From Balneolaceae bacterium (GTDB lineage: Bacteria; Bacteroidota; Rhodothermia; Balneolales; Balneolaceae), in the NCBI GenBank assembly GCA_017795005.1, contig CP051242.1, forward strand, positions 3,526,119 through 3,590,118: a stretch of 64,000 bases of DNA, given 5' to 3'. Below, piece after piece: positions 20,078 through 28,667 of this stretch (its first letter is position 1; every line of letters begins with the position of its first letter). The translations under genes were made by a program, and so were the position numbers. The notes below the pieces were generated by a model. It saw only the letters and a program-made list of their open reading frames with translations. It ran no database searches and was not told the origin of the DNA.

Positions 20078-22873
20078 TTAAAATTTAAAACTTAGTCCGA
20101 CTCTTACCGTTCTTGGAGCACCAACACTTTGTGGATTCAAAAACCATTCAGTAAGAGTATTCAATCCTCCTGGTTGAGCATTCTGATCTATTCTTCTATT
20201 TAATTCACCTGATTCAGTTGCTAAACCGGTATCATTGAAAACGCCGAATTCAGGTGTAGAATCGAAAACATTATTTACTTGTAAGAAGATCTCCACATCC
20301 TGTTCAATAACCGGAGGCTTATAGAATACACGAGCATTAGAATTAAACCAAGGTGGAGTATCTTCATTATTAGGAATAGTGGACTGTCTGAAGTTCCTTA
20401 ATGAAGTATATGGACTACCAGACTGCAACGTATTTATAAATGAAAGTGTAAGACCATATGGACTATTCCAGGTAATGGTATTGTTTAAAACATTTCTTCT
20501 ATCCCAATCTAAACGATTCAACTTAATCACAGGATCTTGCCCCTCTAACGCTCTCTGTAACGTTTCTTGAGGATTAGATGCAGATCCATTAGCGAACTGA
20601 TAGGTATAATCTAGTGTCCAGCTTACCGGACCGCCTCCTCGTTGATATAATGATAGGGTAAACCCTTTTACTGTCCCATAATCAAGGTTTACTAGTTGAG
20701 CTGTATATTGACCATTAAAATTTCTAAAAAATTCTAGTCCGGATAAATTTCTTATGTCCTTAGAATAGAGTGTTAAGTCCATTCCTAAGGTTTCCGTTAA
20801 ACCTTGCTGTAATCCTACTTCAAAAGAGAGAGTCCGCTCTGGTTTCAAAGAAGCATTCCCATAAGTAATACTGGCATTTGCCGGATTGGCTTCAAATTCA
20901 TTATTTGTATACAGAAGATTTAACTGAGGCGTTTGAAAAAATAAACCTGCTGAAAATCTCATAACTCCGGTTTCTGAGATAGGAAAAGCTATCCCTAATC
21001 TTGGGCTTAATTGGAAAGTATCTTCAGCTTTGGTTCGATTAGAAATTGAATCCCCTTCAGCCTCAGTACTAACATCCGCTATTCTATCAAACTGACCTTG
21101 AGAAATATCTCTTACTACAACAAAATCAGGTTCAAAATAATCAGCGCGTAATCCAGCATTTACAATCAAATTATCAAACTCAAGTTTTACCTGAGAGTAA
21201 GCTGCAGCTTCATAGGGATTGACTTCCAGTGAAGAGTTTGCATAGATATTATTGGATCTTACCGCAGGCTGATTACCGGTCTTCGTAATTCCATAACCCT
21301 CGTTATCCAAACTGTGGAATCTTGCTGAAATTCCGGATTTAAAAAGTACGGTATTGTTTATTTGAGAAGTGAAGTCTGTTACAATAGTATGAGTTTTAGT
21401 AACACTGATTCCCGAATTCAAATAATTCCCTCCGACATTGAAGGCGAATTGTCCTTCCTGAGCTTCAAAATTTGGATTAACATATCGTTGATCTAATTCC
21501 CCTGTTGCAGTAGCGTCACTGTATAAATAGCTTTCCCCACTATCATATAAGTAACTATAAGAGAAGTTAGCAAATGAGTTTTGACCGATAGAATATCTTA
21601 AACCAAGTATATGGTTCTGTGATAAATTGTAGTAATTATTTATTCCATCTGGTACATATTTATAACTATGATCATAATTACTACCATCCTGTTGTTGAAG
21701 GAATAAATTATAATCTAATTTAAATCTGCTGTTAATTTCGTATACAAAAGAGGTATTCAAAGAATAACGATCGTAATAATTAAGTCCTTGTAATTCGCCA
21801 CTACCAGTCGATTGAAGCAACCAAGTTTCAGAACCTCCCGACCCAGTTAAGCCTGCTACAATAGAGTTGCCTTCAGTAAAAGAAAGTTGTTGATCGCTTG
21901 GCTTGAATAAGTCTCTACCTATTAAGTTACCAGGCTCAGAAACATATCTTAGAGTTGCCTGAATACTAAATTTATCTTTGATGATTGGACCACCTACTGA
22001 AAACTGAACATCCCTACTTCTAAAAGTTGAGTATGCTTCGGTATATGAAATTTTTTCATTCACAAAATCATCGATTGTGAGCCTCTCACCAAGCTCTGTA
22101 GGTCCACTGGTTCTACGCACCATTTCTAATTCTCTATTACTATATACTGTACCTACGTAACCTAGAAAATTTGCGGTCCACTCATTTGAAACACCTTTTG
22201 TTACAATATTTACAACACCACTAAGTGCCTGTCCATATTCTGCATTAAAAACCCCGCTAATAACTTCAAGACTGGAAACCATGTTTTGTTCAACTTCGAA
22301 TGCAGCATTGTTATTAAACGCATTATTTATTGGAACACCATTTACAAGATATGCAACCTCACCAATTCTTCCCCCTCTAAAGTGACCATCTACAACACCC
22401 GCTTGTTGATTTACTGCTTCATTTAAACTAACAATTGGTAAGTCTTCTAATTGTTCTGAACTTACATATGCAGTAGTAGTTGTTCTATCTTTTTCAACAA
22501 TTGGTCGTTCGGCAGTAACTACAATTTCCTGCCCTTCTATAACTTCTTCTCTTAATGTGACATCTATTTCAGTAGTTCGGTCAAGACGAACTACTACTTC
22601 TTCAACTCTTGTAGTAGCGAACCCAATATATCTAAAAACCAATACAAAGGTACCTGCCTCAAGATTTATTATGGAATACTCCCCATTCAAATCAGTTAAT
22701 ACACCTCGTGTTGTACCTTCAATTAGAACCTGGACACCAATTAATGGCTCCCCTGATTCATCTAGAACTGTACCACTTACCTTACCTTTAGATTGGGCAA
22801 ATACAGTTGAACTGGTGATCAGAATTAGTAAAAGTGAGGGGAGTGCAAACTTCGATAAGAATAGTTTGATCAT
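20078..22873 (-). CDS. TonB-dependent outer-membrane receptor
   Basis: A 931-residue receptor. A signal peptide (ending STVFAQ) is followed by a carboxypeptidase-regulatory-like domain (about 30-110, GTVLDESGEPLIGVQVLIEGTTRG), a TonB-box-like segment (EIVVTAER), a plug domain (about 130-225, with NAEYGQALSGVVNIVTKG in parts) and a 22-strand-type barrel to a terminal Phe (VGLSFKF). It would import a large or scarce nutrient across the outer membrane using TonB energy. The SusC signature and a SusD partner are both absent. It follows the secreted sugar-binding gene after 81 bp containing a strong hairpin, and precedes the large surface protein. Its substrate is inferred to be a glycan, from the neighbouring carbohydrate-binding protein and LacI regulator. 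Confidence 0.93.
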   Translation of the reverse strand: MIKLFLSKFALPSLLLILITSSTVFAQSKGKVSGTVLDESGEPLIGVQVLIEGTTRGVLTDLNGEYSIINLEAGTFVLVFRYIGFATTRVEEVVVRLDRTTEIDVTLREEVIEGQEIVVTAERPIVEKDRTTTTAYVSSEQLEDLPIVSLNEAVNQQAGVVDGHFRGGRIGEVAYLVNGVPINNAFNNNAAFEVEQNMVSSLEVISGVFNAEYGQALSGVVNIVTKGVSNEWTANFLGYVGTVYSNRELEMVRRTSGPTELGERLTIDDFVNEKISYTEAYSTFRSRDVQFSVGGPIIKDKFSIQATLRYVSEPGNLIGRDLFKPSDQQLSFTEGNSIVAGLTGSGGSETWLLQSTGSGELQGLNYYDRYSLNTSFVYEINSRFKLDYNLFLQQQDGSNYDHSYKYVPDGINNYYNLSQNHILGLRYSIGQNSFANFSYSYLYDSGESYLYSDATATGELDQRYVNPNFEAQEGQFAFNVGGNYLNSGISVTKTHTIVTDFTSQINNTVLFKSGISARFHSLDNEGYGITKTGNQPAVRSNNIYANSSLEVNPYEAAAYSQVKLEFDNLIVNAGLRADYFEPDFVVVRDISQGQFDRIADVSTEAEGDSISNRTKAEDTFQLSPRLGIAFPISETGVMRFSAGLFFQTPQLNLLYTNNEFEANPANASITYGNASLKPERTLSFEVGLQQGLTETLGMDLTLYSKDIRNLSGLEFFRNFNGQYTAQLVNLDYGTVKGFTLSLYQRGGGPVSWTLDYTYQFANGSASNPQETLQRALEGQDPVIKLNRLDWDRRNVLNNTITWNSPYGLTLSFINTLQSGSPYTSLRNFRQSTIPNNEDTPPWFNSNARVFYKPPVIEQDVEIFLQVNNVFDSTPEFGVFNDTGLATESGELNRRIDQNAQPGGLNTLTEWFLNPQSVGAPRTVRVGLSFKF

Positions 22874-22892
22874 GGCTAAAAATATTTAAAAA

Positions 22893-22920
22893 TCGGACAC
22901 AGTCTTACGACTGTGCCCGA
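22893..22920 (-). terminator. Strong hairpin with GUAA loop and U-tract between binder and receptor genes
   Basis: On the minus strand a 12-bp stem (one G-U pair) with loop GUAA is followed by UUUUU, and a second U run lies closer to the receptor start. This is the form of an intrinsic terminator. It lies between the secreted binder gene and the receptor gene, so it probably works as a partial terminator or 3' stabiliser, making the binder far more abundant than the receptor. Confidence 0.75.
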
Positions 22921-22954
22921 CATAGTATTTATATAAGTAGTCAGTGTATGAAGC

Positions 22955-25357
22955 TTATTTGATAAGCATCATTTTTCTGGACTGAGTAAATGATTCTGTA
23001 CTAATACGATATACGTACATTCCAGAAGCAAGACTTGAAGCATCAAACTTCTGAGAATGTGCTCCTGCGCTCAACTTCTCGTTTTGAAGAAGTGTAGCCA
23101 CTTTCTGACCAAGCAGATTGTATACTTCTAAAGTAACATTGCTTGTCGTTCCAAGTCGGAATGAAATATTCGTAGTAGGGTTGAATGGATTCGGATAGTT
23201 TTGATTTAACTCAAATGTGAATGGCTTAGAAATTCCATCATCTTCATTCGAGTTTGGAACTGCATCAGCTCCAACCAAAGCTACTGTTTCCCATCTGGCA
23301 GGAGTATTCCACCAATCATCCTGTCCACCTTTCGTGGACCAACCCACCTGAGTGTCTCTGGTGGTAGCATCTGCATCATTGATCGTCCAGTTAAATGGAA
23401 CTGTTGTTACTTCATCGCCAGTTGGGAAATCAAAATCTACTGATTCAGTATTAACTACTGAGAAGGCATTTGTGTTTGCTATAGAAAGCAATCTGTACCC
23501 TCCAGTAACTGATTCTCCAATAGTAGCTGAGTTGTTAATATCGCCGTTGAATGCACCACCATTGGCGTGCATGTAAGCTGCGGTATCGACTCTGAGACCA
23601 GCACGCATCTGGTAATCAGGCTCTTCACCTTGTTCGAAATTCTCGTGATCAGATCCATTGATAAATGAAGCAGGAGAATAAGCACCAATACCAATTTCCC
23701 AACTATCATAATTCCACCCACCTTCACCAGCTGTAGTTCTAGGTGTTGGAACTAATATATCGTCGGTGATTTCTGCATAGATTACCATATAAGCAGATGC
23801 AGCATTGAAACCAACCCACATTTTTCCAGAGATGTCAGCGTCATTATCGCCACCAGATCCGTTTTCAATAATTTTTCTACCGCTTGCTTCGCTAATTTCG
23901 AATGGTTGATATCCATCTGGAAATAATGCTGCAAGAGCTGACGCTTCCGGAACTACACCATCATCAATAGCATCAAAGACTGTATCTAATTGATCGTCTG
24001 AAAGCTCAACAATGTAGTTAGCTGCTGCTGTCATACCTGTTTCAATCGAACTTACAGTGATGTCACTTTCAGTACCATTTGCTGTTTTAGCCACAAGCCC
24101 GTAATGCGCTGTAAAGTTAGTAGCTAGTGATGGGTGAGGTGCAGTTGTAGAATGCTGGAATGTTAACCCTGCATCAACTGAGAATGTACCTACAGAAGAT
24201 GCACCATCAGTTGAGGTAAACGCAGAATCCGCAAAGTATACTTCATATTCAGAAACACCAGATTGAGCACTAGCTGTAAGTGTAACAACACCGTCCATGG
24301 TAGTTAAACCAAAAGTAGGAGCATCCGGAGCAACCTCACGCACTCTTCTAACAATTACATTATCAAACCAAACAGGGGAATCATCTGCAGAAACCTCAAA
24401 ACCTATCTTCATTGATGGAAAGTTTCGTGTTACATCAATATTTAAAGAGTAGGTCTGCATAGAATCATCAAGTACTACTTGTGGAGCAAAATTCGTCCAA
24501 TCTGCACCACCACCAATATCAGAGCCATTATTACCAAAAAATACTTGAATTGTTTTTTCAGCCACATTTGTTCTCGCTTCAAACTCCATTAGGTATGGAC
24601 CAGCATAAATAGAATCAAGCTGAACAGTATCTAACACTTGATACCATTGAATATCATAACTATTAACTAAGTTAGCCATGTCATCAATTTTTAACTCTCC
24701 ATTTTCGGCAGTGAACGTAGCAGAAGCACCACTTACAACCTGATCCCAAGCAGTACTTAGAGAATCTTCACCAATAACCAATTCTCCATCATACAGAAGG
24801 TTATCATCTACTCTTCTTAATGTAATGTTATCAAAGAATACATCTTGAGCATCATGATTCACTTCAAAAGCAAATTTCATATTTGACCAAGTTTGAGTGA
24901 TGTTTGTTTTAAGAGTAAATGTAGTATCTGTAGTAAATGACCAGTTCTCACTCCAATATCTCGCCCAATCTCCTCCGTTTTCCCCTAAGAAAACGTGAAA
25001 GGTCTTGGTTGAATCAGTTGTTGTCCGGGCGTCAAAAGTAAGCTCCCACTCTCCACCTCTTGAAAGCTCAGCGATCTGAGCAGCACTTAATTCTTGTACC
25101 AACTGTACATCCCAGGAGTTACCATCTCCTGTTAGACCTGTTATGGCAGCTTCATTATTAGTGATTTCTACAGCTCCCGGGCCGGAATCAATAATACTAC
25201 TCCAATTAGGTGCAAGGGTACCGACAGTGAAATCGCCATCAATAATGACATTATCGCTGTACAAAGTATTCTGAGCTGAAACTGTTGTTCCAATACTCAT
25301 CATTAATAGCATCACAAATGAAAGTGAAGCCACATTTCTGATTGTAGCTTTAATCAT
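22955..25357 (-). CDS. Secreted multi-module carbohydrate-binding protein with T9SS type A tail
   Basis: An 800-residue protein with a signal peptide ending TVSAQ. Two tandem jelly-roll-like modules, about residues 34-186 and 187-342, each end in a matching block (FFDNITLRRV and WFDNVIVRRV) and look like CBM4/9-type repeats. A fibronectin-like segment follows (about 345-440). Residues about 460-705 resemble a family-9-type carbohydrate-binding (DOMON-like) domain, with AYMVIYAEITDD, WEIGIGAYS and TQVGWSTKGG. The last about 85 residues are a canonical T9SS type A sorting domain (NQNYPNPFNPTT, YNLLGQKV, ASGMYVYRI). No catalytic domain is seen, so it is probably a surface glycan binder rather than a hydrolase. 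It is the first gene of the operon, divergent from the LacI regulator. The exact glycan is unknown. Confidence 0.82.
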   Translation of the reverse strand: MIKATIRNVASLSFVMLLMMSIGTTVSAQNTLYSDNVIIDGDFTVGTLAPNWSSIIDSGPGAVEITNNEAAITGLTGDGNSWDVQLVQELSAAQIAELSRGGEWELTFDARTTTDSTKTFHVFLGENGGDWARYWSENWSFTTDTTFTLKTNITQTWSNMKFAFEVNHDAQDVFFDNITLRRVDDNLLYDGELVIGEDSLSTAWDQVVSGASATFTAENGELKIDDMANLVNSYDIQWYQVLDTVQLDSIYAGPYLMEFEARTNVAEKTIQVFFGNNGSDIGGGADWTNFAPQVVLDDSMQTYSLNIDVTRNFPSMKIGFEVSADDSPVWFDNVIVRRVREVAPDAPTFGLTTMDGVVTLTASAQSGVSEYEVYFADSAFTSTDGASSVGTFSVDAGLTFQHSTTAPHPSLATNFTAHYGLVAKTANGTESDITVSSIETGMTAAANYIVELSDDQLDTVFDAIDDGVVPEASALAALFPDGYQPFEISEASGRKIIENGSGGDNDADISGKMWVGFNAASAYMVIYAEITDDILVPTPRTTAGEGGWNYDSWEIGIGAYSPASFINGSDHENFEQGEEPDYQMRAGLRVDTAAYMHANGGAFNGDINNSATIGESVTGGYRLLSIANTNAFSVVNTESVDFDFPTGDEVTTVPFNWTINDADATTRDTQVGWSTKGGQDDWWNTPARWETVALVGADAVPNSNEDDGISKPFTFELNQNYPNPFNPTTNISFRLGTTSNVTLEVYNLLGQKVATLLQNEKLSAGAHSQKFDASSLASGMYVYRISTESFTQSRKMMLIK

Positions 25358-25553
25358 GTTCTATCCTAAATTTGTTAATTTTTATTTAATGGTCTTTTAA
25401 CATTTTGGACATGTTATACAACAATTCCAATCTGAAATACCATCTACCTATTTTATAGAAACCCTTCCAAAGAAACAAAAAAAAAAGACATTTTTTTCAA
25501 TGTCGTGAGAAATTTTCCCACAAACACACTAAAACAGCTCTATGGTACCAATA

Positions 25554-25567
25554 AAAAAGCGCTCTCA
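25554..25567. promoter_or_regulatory. Putative LacI-family operator, site 1
   Basis: The sequence is centred on the palindrome AGCGCT (25558-25563) with A-rich left and CTCA right flanks. LacI/GalR proteins typically bind operators built around a central CG step such as GCGC or AACGTT. It is one of two such sites in the spacer, 49 bp centre to centre from the other. Confidence 0.6.
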
Positions 25568-25602
25568 TGAAATTTTTTGGGAAATCCTGCAAATAAATAC
25601 CC

Positions 25603-25616
25603 TGTAAGCGCTTCTT
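25603..25616. promoter_or_regulatory. Putative LacI-family operator, site 2
   Basis: TGTAAGCGCTTCTT contains the 8-bp perfect palindrome AAGCGCTT (25606-25613), close to the LacI/CcpA-type consensus with a central CG. It lies 75 bp before the regulator's ATG, so it could mediate autoregulation as well as control of the divergent operon. Confidence 0.65.
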
Positions 25617-25690
25617 TTTATGAAAAAATTATTTATTTTTATAAGAAAATTTCTCACCATTGTGAGTAATTCTCTACCTTGTTCAACAAA

Positions 25691-26698
25691 ATGATCAAAG
25701 CAACTTTACACGATATTGCTGAAAAAACCGGGCTTTCCGTTTCAACGGTATCACGTATACTTCGCGGAGAATCAAAAACCAGCGCCGAAAATGTTAAACT
25801 GACAATTAAGGTTGCCCAAGAGATTAATTACCCAATTAATACCAGGGTGTTAAACGGTAAGTATAGCTATAAGAAAAAAACTCAAATAGCACTCATTACC
25901 TCTTTTTATCCGGATGAATTTTACTCTAACTTTTACCATGGATTTAATGAAGCAGGTATTGAGTTTAATACTAATCTTTCACTTCATTCTATAAATCCAG
26001 AGGAATTCGACCTAGCTGAGTTTATTACCGAGCTAAGTTATAATTCAATAGATGCTGCTATCTTATTTTTACCTACATTTCAGGAGATTGATTACGAAAG
26101 TTTGCTTGAAAAAATCCCACAGGATTTTGCTATAATTTCTGCAGCTCCTCTTTTCAATCCTGTATTAGACACCATTACTTTTGATTCTTATAGAGGAGGA
26201 TATATAGTTGCCAAACATTTTTATGATCGGAAATATTTTGATGTCGGTATCATAACAGGACCTAACAATAAAAATGAAGCATTACTTAGAAAAAATGGTT
26301 TTCTGGATTTTATTAATCAAAAAAAAGACCTGAATCTTGTGTGGCAATTTGAAGGCGACTATAGTCTGGATTCCGGAAAAATGGCCTTTGAAGCATACTC
26401 AAAATTGAAGGACAAACCCCGTGCGATATTTACAAGTAATGACTATATGTGTCTCGGATTTCTGGAACAAGCTTCAAAACACGGGGTAAAAGTCCCCGAT
26501 GAAATTGCTGTTGTAGGTTATGATGACCTTCCCATCTGTAACTATATCTATCCAGCAGTCACATCTGTTCATACCAATTATAAAATGCTTGCCCAGAAGA
26601 CTTTCAGTGTATTAATCGAAAAAATGGAATCTTCCGATTCACATAGTGGTATTTTAAGTGTTATACCTGTGTCGCTATCTGTGAGAAATTCCAGCTGA
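25691..26698 (+). CDS. LacI/GalR-family transcriptional regulator
   Basis: About 335 residues. The N-terminal helix-turn-helix is canonical (TLHDIAEKTGLSVSTVSRIL), the hinge region keeps the Leu and Gly-Lys of the family (RVLNGKYS), and the C-terminal part is a periplasmic-binding-like sugar-sensing fold (IALITSFYPDEF ... FTSNDYMCLGFLEQA ... DEIAVVGYDDLPICNYIYPAVTSV). I chose the ATG at 25691; a TTG at 25679 would add four residues. It should bind the AGCGCT palindromes just upstream and release them, or bind them, when a sugar ligand is present. It is divergent from the binder/receptor operon, which makes that operon the obvious target. Confidence 0.93.
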   Translation: MIKATLHDIAEKTGLSVSTVSRILRGESKTSAENVKLTIKVAQEINYPINTRVLNGKYSYKKKTQIALITSFYPDEFYSNFYHGFNEAGIEFNTNLSLHSINPEEFDLAEFITELSYNSIDAAILFLPTFQEIDYESLLEKIPQDFAIISAAPLFNPVLDTITFDSYRGGYIVAKHFYDRKYFDVGIITGPNNKNEALLRKNGFLDFINQKKDLNLVWQFEGDYSLDSGKMAFEAYSKLKDKPRAIFTSNDYMCLGFLEQASKHGVKVPDEIAVVGYDDLPICNYIYPAVTSVHTNYKMLAQKTFSVLIEKMESSDSHSGILSVIPVSLSVRNSS

Positions 26699-26703
26699 TC
26701 AAC

Positions 26704-26722
26704 ATTAGTAAGAATAACTAAT
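26704..26722. terminator. AT-rich inverted repeat between convergent genes
   Basis: ATTAGT and ACTAAT form a 6-bp stem with a 7-base loop just after the LacI-family stop codon, overlapping the stop of the convergent gene. The stem is weak and AT-only apart from one G-C pair, so terminator function is only possible. Confidence 0.3.
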
Positions 26723-28511
26723 TTGACCCCTGGGACCTGGATTGTATAAATCGATTATAATAAGCCCCGGCCTTTGCGGTATCCCCTTTTAAAATATGGT
26801 AGCGGGCCAGATTATAAAATAGTACCGGAGCATTAGACCCTAAGCGCTCACTTTCATCAAGCCAATATTTTGCTTTATCGAGTTCATTATTTATTAAATA
26901 TACAGATGAGATCACATCCATATATCTTGGATCATTCAGACCATCATTTAAAGCCTGGAGGATCATACCTGCCAAATATATATCTGCTTTTCTATTATTT
27001 ACCGAATACTCAATCCCTCTTTCCACCAAGGTTATTGAATTTAGTTGCCATTTTAGCAGATCAAAATAGTGGGTTAAAACAGCTATGGTGTCATTTTTTG
27101 CTCTAGAGACATTTATTATTTCTGTTAATGCTTTTGGTACTTCTTCCTGATTTCTGGCAGTAGCCGAAGCTAATGAATCAATATAAGATGCGTTTTGATA
27201 GCCGTTAAAAATCCTTTCAAATTGTGCAAGTTCCTCACTCTGACTAAGCCCCTTTTGAAATGGATAACCAACCAGAAGTCTGGATATAGACGTATTTGCA
27301 TATACTTCTTCAAACCGACTTATTGTTTTTGGTGTGTCAAAGTTTGTTGGATTATAAGCGTCTTCGATTGTTTTTAGCTTAACAATTTCTTCAAAAAACA
27401 AATCTGCAATCAGATCATGCCCAATCCAGTTTGGGTGTAAATGGTCTATGAATAGTGACTCATCTTCAATTCCACTTTCAGAGTGTCTTCTTAACATCTC
27501 CTGAACATCAACTAAATTAGTGCTTGAGTTCTCTGTCAGGTCTTTAATAATTTCATTTATTCCCATTGGAGCGCGAAACCTGATTACATCCAGTTCTTTT
27601 GCCGTTATATATTCTTTTAATGCTAAGTCCTTTTGACCAGATTCAAATAGTTCTTCGGCCTTGCTATAGGAGTCCAATGAGAGTTCGTTTTCACCAAGTG
27701 GATTCTGGTCTTTTAAATTAGACGCCACTGTACCAATAAATATGGGGATGTTTTCCTTTTCATATAAATGAATTACATCCTCGATATTATTTTCAAATTG
27801 ATCGAGGCCTTTTTTAAATATTTCACTATTTAATCCGATGTCAGATTCTCTAACCACTTTAGCCATAAGTGTTCTTCTGTCCCCACTACCTCCTGAATCA
27901 GGTTTCAAAACCTGCTCTATGAACTGGTACAGTCTCAGATCCTTCAACTTTAAAACCAGCCTCTTGATAACTATACTATTAACCATACCAAATTGTGTAC
28001 TTCCAACTCCAAAAGAACCATAATATTCATTATGACCTGCATAAATAATAATTGCATCCGGTTCATAAGGAACTACTCGTTTTGATAAATCCCGGATTAC
28101 ATAGCTATTTACTGCAGTCATACCCAGGTTCACAACCTCTATATTAAGACCGTCAGTATTAAGGAGTAGTTTTTGTTCCAGTTTATCTGAAAAGCTGTAA
28201 TAGAAGTTATATGGAAACCCCTGAGTTGATGAACCACCAAAAACAAAAATCCTAAAGGTGTTAGACTCTTTCACTTTTCTAAAAGCGTTAGAAGCTACTT
28301 TCGGTGTGAAAGCCGGGAAGTACCTTCCCATGAAAGAGGTATTTGTTACCAGAAAGTCCTCATCGTTCGGAGCTTCTACAAATAAATTCTGCTTCTCTTC
28401 TGCATAACCTCCGATTCGTAACCCTCCTTCTACAAGAGCGAGGATTAGGATTGGAAAAAGTAAGGTTAGGATCCAAAGAAATAATTTCTTTGAGGACGAC
28501 TCCTGATGCAT
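26718..28511 (-). CDS. Membrane-anchored SGNH/GDSL hydrolase with C-terminal TPR-like repeats
   Basis: A 597-residue protein. One N-terminal membrane helix (about 9-28) anchors an exported domain. SGNH blocks are complete: block I FGGSSTQG (Ser nucleophile), block II NLGM, block III YAGHNEYYG (Asn), and block V IDHLHPNW (Asp-His). The C-terminal third (about 430-597) is helical, ending in TPR-like pairs (YLAGMILQALNDG, APVLFYNLARYHILKGDTAKAGAYY in parts). SGNH enzymes remove acyl or acetyl groups from lipids or sugars; with a TPR tail and membrane anchor it may edit an envelope polymer. No substrate can be assigned. It converges with the LacI gene and is divergent from the PLP-enzyme gene. 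Confidence 0.85.
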   Translation of the reverse strand: MHQESSSKKLFLWILTLLFPILILALVEGGLRIGGYAEEKQNLFVEAPNDEDFLVTNTSFMGRYFPAFTPKVASNAFRKVKESNTFRIFVFGGSSTQGFPYNFYYSFSDKLEQKLLLNTDGLNIEVVNLGMTAVNSYVIRDLSKRVVPYEPDAIIIYAGHNEYYGSFGVGSTQFGMVNSIVIKRLVLKLKDLRLYQFIEQVLKPDSGGSGDRRTLMAKVVRESDIGLNSEIFKKGLDQFENNIEDVIHLYEKENIPIFIGTVASNLKDQNPLGENELSLDSYSKAEELFESGQKDLALKEYITAKELDVIRFRAPMGINEIIKDLTENSSTNLVDVQEMLRRHSESGIEDESLFIDHLHPNWIGHDLIADLFFEEIVKLKTIEDAYNPTNFDTPKTISRFEEVYANTSISRLLVGYPFQKGLSQSEELAQFERIFNGYQNASYIDSLASATARNQEEVPKALTEIINVSRAKNDTIAVLTHYFDLLKWQLNSITLVERGIEYSVNNRKADIYLAGMILQALNDGLNDPRYMDVISSVYLINNELDKAKYWLDESERLGSNAPVLFYNLARYHILKGDTAKAGAYYNRFIQSRSQGSN

Positions 28512-28667
28512 ATTTTCTTTTAGTACCGCTTATTTATTATTAAAGAAAGAAACTTAGAAGAAGTAGCTACTTTTTCCAAACCATAATTCAATTCTTCTAA
28601 ACTATCTCATCCTTGCTTTTCATCCGATCGATTCATAAATCAAACTAACTCAAATAAATTAACCGGC

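Larger units (their letters stand above)
25358..25690. promoter_or_regulatory. Divergent control region between the surface operon and the LacI gene
   Basis: This 333-bp AT-rich spacer contains two AGCGCT-centred palindromes, a CTCAC/GTGAG inverted repeat (25653-25666) and an imperfect GTGAGAAA/TTTTCCCAC repeat near 25505-25521. I could not identify convincing -35/-10 or TTTG/TAnnTTTG pairs here, and I see no small ORF or RNA gene. Confidence 0.7.

Noticed and set aside
25621-25680. CTCAC/GTGAG repeat at 25653-25666 as a third regulator site
   Set aside because: Asymmetric flanks and a different core from the two AGCGCT sites; kept only as a note in the control region.
28512-28667. Search for promoters in the divergent SGNH/PLP-enzyme spacer
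   Set aside because: Only poor matches (such as TTGCTT-17-TAAATC); I could not support a site.
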